From: an uncultured Collinsella sp.
GTDB lineage: Bacteria > Actinomycetota > Coriobacteriia > Coriobacteriales > Coriobacteriaceae
Direction of reading: 5' to 3'
Length of the DNA stretch: 13,011 nucleotides
NCBI GenBank assembly: GCA_900551185.1
Contig: URVF01000021.1
Coordinates: 1 to 13,011, forward strand
In this document: piece after piece, positions 1 through 5,505 of the stretch
How the letters are laid out: each line of letters opens with the position of its first letter
Position numbering within the stretch: the first letter of the stretch is position 1
Notes under the pieces: generated by a model
Database searches by the model: none
The model's input: only the letters and a program-made list of their open reading frames with translations
Told to the model about the DNA's origin: nothing
Translations under genes and position numbers: made by a program

Positions 1-48
1 TCTACACGCGTAAGATCGTCGGCAGCGTCAGATGTGTATAAGAGACAG
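1..48 (+). other. Illumina Nextera i5-side adapter (not genomic)
   Basis: Seen directly: 1-7 is the end of the P5 primer, 8-15 is an 8-base index (GCGTAAGA), 16-29 is TCGTCGGCAGCGTC, and 30-48 is the 19-base Tn5 mosaic end AGATGTGTATAAGAGACAG. This is the standard Nextera read-1 adapter. Genomic sequence starts at 49. Confidence 0.98.
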
Positions 49-207
49 GCGTTTTGCGAGGAGCTCATGGAGAAGGCCGGCGTTGTGGTGACGCCGGGCG
101 CGAGTTTTGGTCCTTCGGGTGAGGGACACGTGCGCATGGCGCTGGTCCTACCGCCCGATCAGATCGCTTTGGCTGTCGAGGCCATTCGCGAGGCGGGCCT
201 GTATTAG
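49..207 (+). CDS. Class I/II PLP aminotransferase, C-terminal 52 residues (5' end missing)
   Basis: The frame is open from the adapter junction to a TAG stop at 205-207. It encodes 52 residues, starting AFCEELMEKAGVVVTPG and ending AIREAGLY. The stretch VVVTPGASFGPSGEGHVRMAL matches the C-terminal small-domain signature of fold-type I aminotransferases (PG..FG..GEG.VR.AL), where the conserved Arg (residue 29 of the fragment) binds the substrate alpha-carboxylate. The pattern is most like aspartate, LL-diaminopimelate or N-acyl-DAP aminotransferases. The catalytic Lys lies in the missing part, so substrate cannot be assigned. A DAP aminotransferase would fit the lysine operon 4 kb away, but ldh is the direct neighbour. 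The missing 5' end is a library cut, not a pseudogene. Confidence 0.8.
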   Translation, partial: AFCEELMEKAGVVVTPGASFGPSGEGHVRMALVLPPDQIALAVEAIREAGLY

Positions 208-408
208 AAACCTATTTCGACTCGTCAATAGCTCGAAACCGATTTCGCGCAGTTATTTTACGAATACTGCAAACAATTTCGGTAAACGGTCGATTTTTGG
301 CTGCGAATAGGGGCATAATCAAAGTCCCGATTGGATGTATTGGGATTACGACAAGCCGCTCGGGTCGTTCCCGGGCGGCTTGTTTGTGGAGAGAGATGGG
401 AGTTTCTA
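208..408 (+). promoter_or_regulatory. Intergenic leader of ldh, with CGAAA-type dyads and a possible promoter
   Basis: No gene is visible in these 201 bases. Two near-identical 13-mers, GAAACCTATTTCG (207-219) and GAAACCGATTTCG (235-247), lie 28 bp apart. The second belongs to the dyad CGAAA-CCGA-TTTCG (234-247). CATAAT at 314-319 is the best -10 candidate, but no convincing -35 lies 16-18 bp upstream. A strong hairpin (351-383) follows before the ldh ribosome-binding site (GGGAG, 398-402). I infer a regulated ldh promoter; the operator role of the repeats is speculative. Confidence 0.35.
351..383 (+). terminator. Strong GC-rich hairpin ahead of ldh (terminator or leader attenuator)
   Basis: ACAAGCCGCTCGGG (351-364) pairs with CCCGGGCGGCTTGT (370-383): 14 bp with one G-U, around a 5-base loop. 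The 3' side is only weakly T-rich (TTGTTTGT). If transcription starts after the CATAAT at 314-319, the hairpin lies in the ldh 5' leader about 25 bases from the ldh ribosome-binding site. It may instead terminate the upstream aminotransferase transcript. The sequence does not decide between these. Confidence 0.55.
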
Positions 409-1359
409 ATGGTTAACGAGAAGAAGGTCGCTATTGTCGGCTGCGGTTTCGTCGGTTCGTCTTCGGCGTTCGCACTGATGCAGAGTGGTCTGTTCTCCGA
501 GATGGTCCTCATCGACGTGGACAAGAACCGTGCCGAGGGTGAGGCCCTGGATATCGCGCACGGCATGACGTTTGCCGAGCCGATGAAGATCTACGCCGGC
601 GATTATTCCGATGTCGCCGACGCCGCCATGATCGTCGTCACTGCTGGCGCTGCCCAGAAGCCCGGTGAGACCCGCCTGGACCTGGTCAACAAGAACGTCA
701 GCATCTTCAAGTCCATTATTCCCGAGATTAAGAAGTCCGGCTTCGACGGCATTCTGCTAATCGTCTCCAACCCGGTTGATGTTCTGACCTATGCTGCCAT
801 CAAGATGTCTGGCCTGCCCGAGGGCCATGTCATCGGCTCCGGCACCGTGCTCGACACCGGCCGCCTGCAGCAGATGCTTGGTGCCCACGTCGAGGTTGAC
901 CCGCGCGATGTCCAGGCCTATGTCATGGGCGAGCACGGCGACTCCGAGTTTGTCGCTTGGTCCAGCGCTCAGGTTGCCGGCGTTCCGCTGAACACCTTCT
1001 GTGAGCTTCACGGCCACTTGGAGCATGAGGCTGCCGAGAAGCGCATCGCCGAGGACGTCAAGAACTCCGCCTACACCATCATCGAGAAGAAGCACGCCAC
1101 CTACTATGGTGTCGCCATGGCCGTCAAGCGCATCTGCACCGCCGTTATGCGCGATGAGCAGACCGTTCTGCCTGTCTCCTCGCTCATGGTGGGCGAGTAT
1201 GGCCTGTCCGATCTTGCCATCTCCATGCCGACCGTCGTTGGCCGCGACGGCGTTGTCTGCCGCGTCCCCGTGCCGCTGAACGACGACGAGCAGCATGAGC
1301 TCACCGTCTCCGCCAAGGCCCTCAAGGACATCATCGACAGCGTCGATTTTTCCTGCTAA
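409..1359 (+). CDS. ldh: L-lactate dehydrogenase
   Basis: 316 residues, a normal length for NAD-dependent L-LDH, which reduces pyruvate to L-lactate in the cytoplasm and regenerates NAD+. The N-terminal Rossmann motif GCGFVGSSSA (residues 11-20) and Asp36 bind NAD. The active-site loop AAQKPGETRLDL (81-92) carries Gln83, typical of lactate rather than malate specificity, and Arg89. The substrate-binding Arg152 and Asp149 lie in SGTVLDTGRL, and the catalytic His176 lies in GEHGDSE. The ATG at 409 is chosen because it follows GGGAG (398-402, 6-base spacing) and gives the family N-terminus MVNEKKVAIVG. An in-frame ATG at 331 would add 26 residues crossing the leader hairpin and is rejected. The gene appears monocistronic, with its own terminator downstream. 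It points to mixed-acid or lactate fermentation. The main alternative would be a malate dehydrogenase, which Gln83 argues against. Confidence 0.95.
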   Translation: MVNEKKVAIVGCGFVGSSSAFALMQSGLFSEMVLIDVDKNRAEGEALDIAHGMTFAEPMKIYAGDYSDVADAAMIVVTAGAAQKPGETRLDLVNKNVSIFKSIIPEIKKSGFDGILLIVSNPVDVLTYAAIKMSGLPEGHVIGSGTVLDTGRLQQMLGAHVEVDPRDVQAYVMGEHGDSEFVAWSSAQVAGVPLNTFCELHGHLEHEAAEKRIAEDVKNSAYTIIEKKHATYYGVAMAVKRICTAVMRDEQTVLPVSSLMVGEYGLSDLAISMPTVVGRDGVVCRVPVPLNDDEQHELTVSAKALKDIIDSVDFSC

Positions 1360-1390
1360 ATCAAGCTCGCTAGAGCGAAAAGCTACAATG

Positions 1391-1426
1391 AAGGCGTCCG
1401 GGTCCACACGGCCCGGGCGCCTTTTT
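1391..1426 (+). terminator. Rho-independent terminator of ldh
   Basis: AAGGCGTCCGGG (1391-1402) pairs with CCCGGGCGCCTT (1412-1423), 12 bp with one G-U and a 9-base loop, followed by a T run ending at 1426. It starts 31 bases after the ldh stop. Confidence 0.9.
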
Positions 1427-1456
1427 GGTGCAAAGTAACCTGACTCCAATGCACCA
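1427..1456 (+). repeat. Short dispersed repeat, copy 1 (upstream of the hydrolase gene)
   Basis: Starts directly after the ldh terminator T run. It contains CAAAGTAACCTG (1431-1442) and ATGCACCA (1449-1456), and its ends form the inverted pair GGTGCA (1427-1432) and TGCACC (1450-1455). A related copy lies at 2640-2669 in the same orientation, 21 of 26 bases identical over 1431-1456 at an offset of 1213. The dyad and the core AACCTG-(T/A)C(C/T)CC resemble short REP-like intergenic repeats; that class assignment is inference. Confidence 0.6.
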
Positions 1457-1473
1457 TAGTTGATGGGAGGGCC

Positions 1474-2634
1474 ATGTCGGATTCGCCTAATTTTTTGACC
1501 TATGCCCAGACGGCGTTTGATCCGTTCGAGGAGCGGCCGTTCTGCGCGGTGGATAGCCTCGTCTTTGCGTGGTTGTCCAATTTGCGTTTGCCGGGTGATA
1601 TGGCGGAGCTGACGAACTGGCAGGGCCTAGACGTACGCGAGCTGCTGCGTGCCGAGTGCTACCGGGACATGATTGACGACTTGTGGGATCCGGAGGGGAG
1701 TCGTGCCCTGTTGGAGGCTGTGGCAGCAAGCCCTCGCTACCGTGGCGTTCGTGTTTGCGGCTATCGTAGCGTGAGTGATGCCGAGACAACGGAGCAGTTT
1801 GCGGCCATGACGTTCCGATTTCCGGCGGGGTTTAGCTATCTTGCCTTCCGGGGGACCGACAGCACGATTGTGGGCTGGAAAGAGGACTTTAACATGGCGT
1901 TCCGGTGTCCTGTGCCGGCCCAGGAATCCGCGGCGCGTTATGTGGACGAGGCGGCGGATGCGATTGACGGGCCGCTTTTGTGCGGAGGTCATTCCAAGGG
2001 TGGAAACCTTGCGGTGTACGGTGCGGCGATGTGCCCCGATGTCGCCCGTGAGCGAATCGAACGGGCGTATTCCCATGATGGTCCGGGCTTCGTCGAGGAG
2101 TTTCTGAGCGGCAACGCCTTCGCCGATCTATCCGGTCGAATCGACAAGACGCTACCTCGGTCGTCGATCTTTGGCATGATGTTCGAGACACAGGAGGACT
2201 ATGCCATCGTTGAGAGCACCGAGTTCAGCCTGCTTCAGCATAATCCCTTTAGCTGGGTGGTTGATGGTTGCGACTTCGTATACTGTGAGCGCCTGTCCGC
2301 CGGTGCTCGATACGTCGATGGCTCCATTCGCGAGATGCTGCTTGCAGTGTCACCTAGCGAGCGCGAGCGTTTTGTAGATGCGTTGTTCTCCGTGTTTGAG
2401 GCTACGGACGCCGAACGGTTTGCGGATATCGCAGGAAATCTGCGTGAGAGTCTGCCCGTGATGCTCCAGGCTGCGCAAGGCTTTGACAAAGATACGCGAC
2501 GCTTTATCTCGCAGACCATCGTGGCGATCCTTAAATGCGCACTGTTGCCCAAACGACCCCAGATCGACGTGCCCGCTGCCGGCAAGAGTTTGGCAGAACA
2601 GCTCGAGGCTTGGCAGTCCGAGCTCCTGCGCTAG
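1474..2634 (+). CDS. Mbeg1-like (DUF2974) alpha/beta-hydrolase, putative lipase-like esterase
   Basis: 386 residues. The lipase-type nucleophile elbow GGHSKGGNLA (171-180) puts the catalytic Ser at 174. The upstream strand SYLAFRGTDSTIVGWKEDFNM (about 121-141) is the usual lead-in of DUF2974/Mbeg1-like proteins (lipase class 3 fold). His256 (in LLQHNPFSW) is a candidate third triad member; the acidic residue is not clear. There is no signal peptide or membrane segment, so it should be cytoplasmic. The substrate is unknown. The ATG at 1474 follows GGGAGG (1465-1470) with a short 3-base spacing. The gene stands alone between the ldh terminator and the nucleoid protein gene, and is bracketed by two related short repeats (1427-1456, 2640-2669). 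The family is confident; the enzymatic role is not. Confidence 0.85.
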   Translation: MSDSPNFLTYAQTAFDPFEERPFCAVDSLVFAWLSNLRLPGDMAELTNWQGLDVRELLRAECYRDMIDDLWDPEGSRALLEAVAASPRYRGVRVCGYRSVSDAETTEQFAAMTFRFPAGFSYLAFRGTDSTIVGWKEDFNMAFRCPVPAQESAARYVDEAADAIDGPLLCGGHSKGGNLAVYGAAMCPDVARERIERAYSHDGPGFVEEFLSGNAFADLSGRIDKTLPRSSIFGMMFETQEDYAIVESTEFSLLQHNPFSWVVDGCDFVYCERLSAGARYVDGSIREMLLAVSPSERERFVDALFSVFEATDAERFADIAGNLRESLPVMLQAAQGFDKDTRRFISQTIVAILKCALLPKRPQIDVPAAGKSLAEQLEAWQSELLR

Positions 2635-2639
2635 CCATT

Positions 2640-2669
2640 GATACAAAGCAACCTGTCCCCGATGCGCCA
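2640..2669 (+). repeat. Short dispersed repeat, copy 2 (downstream of the hydrolase gene)
   Basis: Begins 5 bases after the hydrolase stop. CAAAGCAACCTG (2644-2655) and CCCCGATGCGCCA (2657-2669) align with copy 1 at 1431-1456 (21 of 26 identical, same orientation). The terminal dyad seen in copy 1 has decayed here. Confidence 0.55.
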
Positions 2670-2745
2670 ATCTTCGATGCGCCTGGGGCGGGCTCGACCG
2701 CTATACTGGTTCGTGCCGAAATCGATCTAGAACGGAATGCCGTAT

Positions 2746-3750
2746 ATGAAAATCAATCACGCGATTCTGCATATCCTGGACTTTGACTCTGCCGTCAACG
2801 TCATGAGCCAGCGAGAGCTCGATATCGAGAGCCGTACCGTGCGCAACTTCGTGACCACGCATCTGCGCCGCGCACGCACCTCGGCCGACAATAAACGCGC
2901 CACGTTTGCCGAGAACTCCGCATTCGGCGGCGAGCTCAAGGGCTATTTCTTTGGTGAGCGTGAGTTCGTGGACCTGTCTCAGCAGATTGCGGAGTTCATC
3001 TCTTCCGAACTTACCAAGGCCGAGAAAGCCGAGTCCACTGACGTGCTTGTGGCGGACTTTGATGACGATGAGGATGCCCGCTGGTTTGCCGTGATGCTGC
3101 TGGGCTCCAAGCAGGCTTTTATGCACGAGGTAGGTCGCGAAGAGGGCGAGGTGCGCAACGACATTGCGCGCCACTACGCCATTCTGCCGAATCCCTCGCA
3201 AAAGGTGCCGAGCTATGCAATCGTGCGTGCAAGCACCATGGAGATCGGCTATGTGGACAAGAAACGCAAGATCGCCGGCGAGGACCGTATGCTTATCCCC
3301 GATGGCCTGCTGCAGTGCGACACGGGCGTATCGGGCAAGGAGGTCATCGACACCGTGACGCGTGTGGTCGAGGAAGTCGCCGAGGAGCACGGTGCCAATA
3401 CGGCCGTAGCGCTCGCCAAGGTTAAGGCTGCTGTTGCCGAGAAGGTCGAGGATGACGAGGAGCTGCCGCCTTGGGATATCGTCGACGAGGTCTTTGAGGA
3501 CGAGCCGGTCATCAAGGAGAGCGTGCGCGCGGCACTGACCGAGGAGAAGGTGCCTGAGCGTGTGCCCGTGGAGCGCAAGCAGGTCGAACGCGCGGCGGTG
3601 CGCAATCATAAGATCCGTACCGACACGGGTATCGAGATCAGCTTCCCGGCCGAGATGGGTTCCAACTCCGAGTACATCGAGTTCGTCAATGAGCCTAACG
3701 GCCTCATCTCCATCGAGCTCAAAAATATCGGTAGCATCGAGAATCGATAA
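2746..3750 (+). CDS. 37-kDa nucleoid-associated protein family (YejK/NdpA-like)
   Basis: 334 residues from this start, close to the roughly 335 of E. coli YejK. The N-terminus MKINHAILHILDFDS and the following SQRELDIESRTVRNFVTTHL (residues 19-38) are characteristic of family PF04245, as is the C-terminal IEISFPAEMGSNSEYIEFVN (positions ~295-315) and SIELKNIGSI ending. Members bind DNA and are found with the nucleoid; their exact role is poorly defined. The acidic stretch VEDDEELPPWDIVDEVFEDE (about 239-258) is a likely exposed linker. The start at 2746 is preferred because the family begins there and GGA (2734-2736) sits 9 bases upstream. An in-frame ATG at 2737 would add MPY but has no spaced ribosome-binding site. 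A possible -10 (TATACT, 2702-2707) lacks a good -35. Confidence 0.88.
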   Translation: MKINHAILHILDFDSAVNVMSQRELDIESRTVRNFVTTHLRRARTSADNKRATFAENSAFGGELKGYFFGEREFVDLSQQIAEFISSELTKAEKAESTDVLVADFDDDEDARWFAVMLLGSKQAFMHEVGREEGEVRNDIARHYAILPNPSQKVPSYAIVRASTMEIGYVDKKRKIAGEDRMLIPDGLLQCDTGVSGKEVIDTVTRVVEEVAEEHGANTAVALAKVKAAVAEKVEDDEELPPWDIVDEVFEDEPVIKESVRAALTEEKVPERVPVERKQVERAAVRNHKIRTDTGIEISFPAEMGSNSEYIEFVNEPNGLISIELKNIGSIENR

Positions 3751-3778
3751 GTTGCGTTGCGCCTACAGCGAGAAAGCA

Positions 3779-3812
3779 AAGGCCGAAGCCCTTCGGGACT
3801 TCGGCCTTTTTT
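3779..3812 (+). terminator. Rho-independent terminator of the nucleoid-protein gene
   Basis: AAGGCCGAAG (3779-3788) pairs perfectly with CTTCGGCCTT (3799-3808). The 10-base loop holds CCCTTCGGGA, itself a CCC/GGG minihairpin. T's continue to 3812. It acts on the + strand. Confidence 0.92.
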
Positions 3813-3864
3813 GTTTTCGGCTTGGTTGCTGACATTACCCCGCAGGTTGAGCACACGTCAGCGA

Positions 3865-3962
3865 AAACGCCCCTAGGCGAGCAAGGTGACGCGAAAGAGG
3901 AGGGCATTGACCTTCTGGTCATGCCCGACGATTGAACGTCAGATTGCCGCCTAGGGGCGTTT
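3865..3962. repeat. 98-bp near-palindromic element in a convergent intergenic gap
   Basis: The outer arms AAACGCCCCTAGGCG (3865-3879) and CGCCTAGGGGCGTTT (3948-3962) are perfect 15-bp inverted repeats. Inward, after a bulged A, GCAA (3881-3884) pairs with TTGC (3944-3947), and TGACG (3887-3891) with CGTCA (3937-3941) across a 2x2 mismatch. A symmetric 10/10 internal loop follows, then an apical hairpin GGGCATTGACC/GGTCATGCCC (3902-3912, 3917-3926) with one bulged T and a TTCT loop. About 34 bp pair in total. On the - strand the structure ends in TTTT, so it could be a 3'-end element or terminator of the dap operon, or a MITE/REP-like repeat. No ORF lies inside it. Confidence 0.75.
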
Positions 3963-3975
3963 GCAGCGTCGGGTC

Positions 3976-4003
3976 GTTACGGCGTTTGGTAAAACGCCGT
4001 AAC
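3976..4003 (-). terminator. Perfect 12-bp hairpin directly after dapH
   Basis: GTTACGGCGTTT (3976-3987) and AAACGCCGTAAC (3992-4003) pair perfectly around a 4-base loop, 2 bases beyond the dapH stop on the - strand. No T run follows, so it is not a standard intrinsic terminator. It may protect the mRNA 3' end or act with the 3865-3962 structure further on. Confidence 0.5.
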
Positions 4004-4005
4004 TA

Positions 4006-4725
4006 TTAAAGCTGGCGCAGGCCCTCTTCCAGGCCGGTCTTGCTGTCGGTCTTCTCGTCGCGCATCTTGATGACGCGGGCGGGGACACCGGCCACGACGG
4101 CGCCGGCGGGGACGTCCTCGACGCACACGGCGCCGGCGGCAACTACAGCACCCTTGCCCACGTGCACGCCTTCCAGGACCACGGCGTTTGCGCCGATCAT
4201 GACATCGTCCTCGATGATGACGGGCGTGGCGCTGGCGGGCTCCACAACGCCTGCCAGCACGGTGCCGGCGCCGATGTGGCAGTTCTTGCCCACGGTGGCG
4301 CGACCGCCCAGCACGGCGCCCATATCGATCATGGAACCCTCGCCGATAACGGAGCCGATGTTGATGATGGCGCCCATCATGATGACGGCACGGTCGCCAA
4401 TCTCGACGCGGTCGCGGATAATCGCGCCCGGCTCGATGCGGGCGTTGATGCCCTTAAGGTCGAGCATGGGCACGGCGGAGTTGCGGCAGTCATTCTCGAC
4501 ATCGTAGTAGTCGATGGAGTCGGCATTGGCATCGAGGATGGCCTTGAGCTCATCCCAGTCGCCAAAGACGGTCTTGCCGCGACGGCCGCCGTAGACATGT
4601 GCGTCGCCCCAGGCAACCTTCATGCCGGGCTTCTCGCGCACGTACAGCTTGACAGGTGTCTTTTTGGGCGCGGTGGCGATGTAGTTGATAATCTCCTGGG
4701 CATCCATCTCGGCTGCGTTACTCAT
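4006..4725 (-). CDS. dapH: 2,3,4,5-tetrahydropyridine-2,6-dicarboxylate N-acetyltransferase
   Basis: 239 residues, close to B. subtilis DapH (about 236). It acetylates tetrahydrodipicolinate with acetyl-CoA, opening the acetyl branch of meso-DAP and lysine synthesis. The N-terminal DapH helical domain (1-80, including EIINYIATAPKKTPVKLYV) precedes a left-handed beta helix of hexapeptide repeats (about 90-220: GAIIRDRVEIGDRAVIMMGA, IGEGSMIDMGAVLGG, VGKNCHIGAG and so on). The motif VVAGVPARVIK (C-terminal part) is typical of hexapeptide acyltransferases. AAGGAG (- strand 4740-4735) precedes the ATG. It is the last gene of the operon, 39 bases after dapB. The DapH-type N-terminus indicates acetyl rather than succinyl transfer, so a dedicated N-acetyl-DAP aminotransferase and deacetylase are expected elsewhere; the 8186-9373 gene is a candidate for the latter. 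Confidence 0.93.
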   Translation of the reverse strand: MSNAAEMDAQEIINYIATAPKKTPVKLYVREKPGMKVAWGDAHVYGGRRGKTVFGDWDELKAILDANADSIDYYDVENDCRNSAVPMLDLKGINARIEPGAIIRDRVEIGDRAVIMMGAIINIGSVIGEGSMIDMGAVLGGRATVGKNCHIGAGTVLAGVVEPASATPVIIEDDVMIGANAVVLEGVHVGKGAVVAAGAVCVEDVPAGAVVAGVPARVIKMRDEKTDSKTGLEEGLRQL

Positions 4726-4764
4726 ATGCTGTTTCTCCTTTGCGTGGATACGGTTGATACCTGG

Positions 4765-5505
4765 TTAGGCAAACATGACCTGGTCGAAGGTGTAGAAGCC
4801 GGGGTCGCGGGTGACGAGCTTCTGGGCGGCGGCCAGGGCGCCGTTGACGAAGATCTGACGGCTCGTGGCGCGGTGGGTGAGCGTGACCTCCTCGTCCTGG
4901 CCAAAGAAACTCACTTCGTGGACGCCGGCGACAGTGCCACCGCGCAGCGAGTGCATGCCGATCTCCTTGGGATCGCGCGCGCCGCACATGCCCTCGCGTC
5001 CGTAGACGGGGTGGTAGCCTGTCTCGGGCTCGGCCTCGACTACGGCGTCGAGCAGCAGCTTGGCAGTGCCGCTGGGGGCGTCGACCTTTTGGTTGTGGTG
5101 TGTCTCGACAATCTCGCAGTCAAAGCCGGGCAGCTCACGCGTGGCCTGGGCCACTAGATGACGCAGGGCTGCGATGCCGATGGAGTAATTGCCCGAGTGC
5201 ATAACGCGGGTGTTCTGGCCCAGCTCACGCAGGCGGTCCATCTGCTCGGGGGTGTAGCCTGTGGTGCCCGAGACCAACGCCGCGCCCGTGCGCTCGACAT
5301 AGGCGACGACGGCGTCAAAGGTCACGACGTTCGAAAAGTCGATGATGATGTCTGCTGCCGGGGCGCTCTCGAGCTCGGACAGATCAAAACCGATCTGGGC
5401 GACGATATCAAAAACGGGCTGCCCGCCGGCGTCGACAATGCCTTCGGCGGTAGTGCGGATGAGCGAGCCCATGCGGCCCGTTCCCATAATGACGGTCTTA
5501 ATCAA
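4765..5505 (-). CDS. dapB: 4-hydroxy-tetrahydrodipicolinate reductase (TTG start)
   Basis: 246 residues. It reduces the DapA product to tetrahydrodipicolinate with NAD(P)H. The N-terminal nucleotide motif MGTGRMGSLI (7-16), IIIDFS (53-58), the GTTGYT loop (80-85) and the catalytic signature ETHHNQKVDAPSGTA (134-148; His136/His137, Lys140) are all present and intact. The start is TTG: the plus strand reads CAA at 5503-5505. GGGAG lies 9 bases upstream inside the dapA end, and starting at the next Met (residue 7) would remove the first beta strand of the Rossmann fold. The gene overlaps the dapA stop by 8 bases, which suggests translational coupling in the lysine operon. A rare start codon may lower DapB output relative to the fusion; that is inference. 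Confidence 0.95.
   Translation of the reverse strand: MIKTVIMGTGRMGSLIRTTAEGIVDAGGQPVFDIVAQIGFDLSELESAPAADIIIDFSNVVTFDAVVAYVERTGAALVSGTTGYTPEQMDRLRELGQNTRVMHSGNYSIGIAALRHLVAQATRELPGFDCEIVETHHNQKVDAPSGTAKLLLDAVVEAEPETGYHPVYGREGMCGARDPKEIGMHSLRGGTVAGVHEVSFFGQDEEVTLTHRATSRQIFVNGALAAAQKLVTRDPGFYTFDQVMFA

Noticed and set aside
49..207. Fragmented aminotransferase as a pseudogene
   Set aside because: The break coincides exactly with the Tn5 mosaic end, so it is a library boundary.
331..408. Upstream in-frame ATG extending LDH by 26 residues
   Set aside because: The extension crosses the leader hairpin, lacks a ribosome-binding site and is absent from the LDH family.
757..1449. - strand open frame of 230 codons opposite ldh
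   Set aside because: Its bases encode the LDH active site on the + strand, and the frame would cross the ldh terminator.
2701..3609. Long - strand open frame opposite the nucleoid-associated protein
   Set aside because: The + strand protein matches a known family along its full length; the reverse frame has no recognisable content.
4162..5157. Long + strand open frame (331 codons) across dapH and dapB
   Set aside because: It lies opposite two enzymes with intact catalytic motifs; its product is a low-complexity Ala/Asp/Gly/His/Val-rich string with no ribosome-binding site. A GC-rich antisense artefact.
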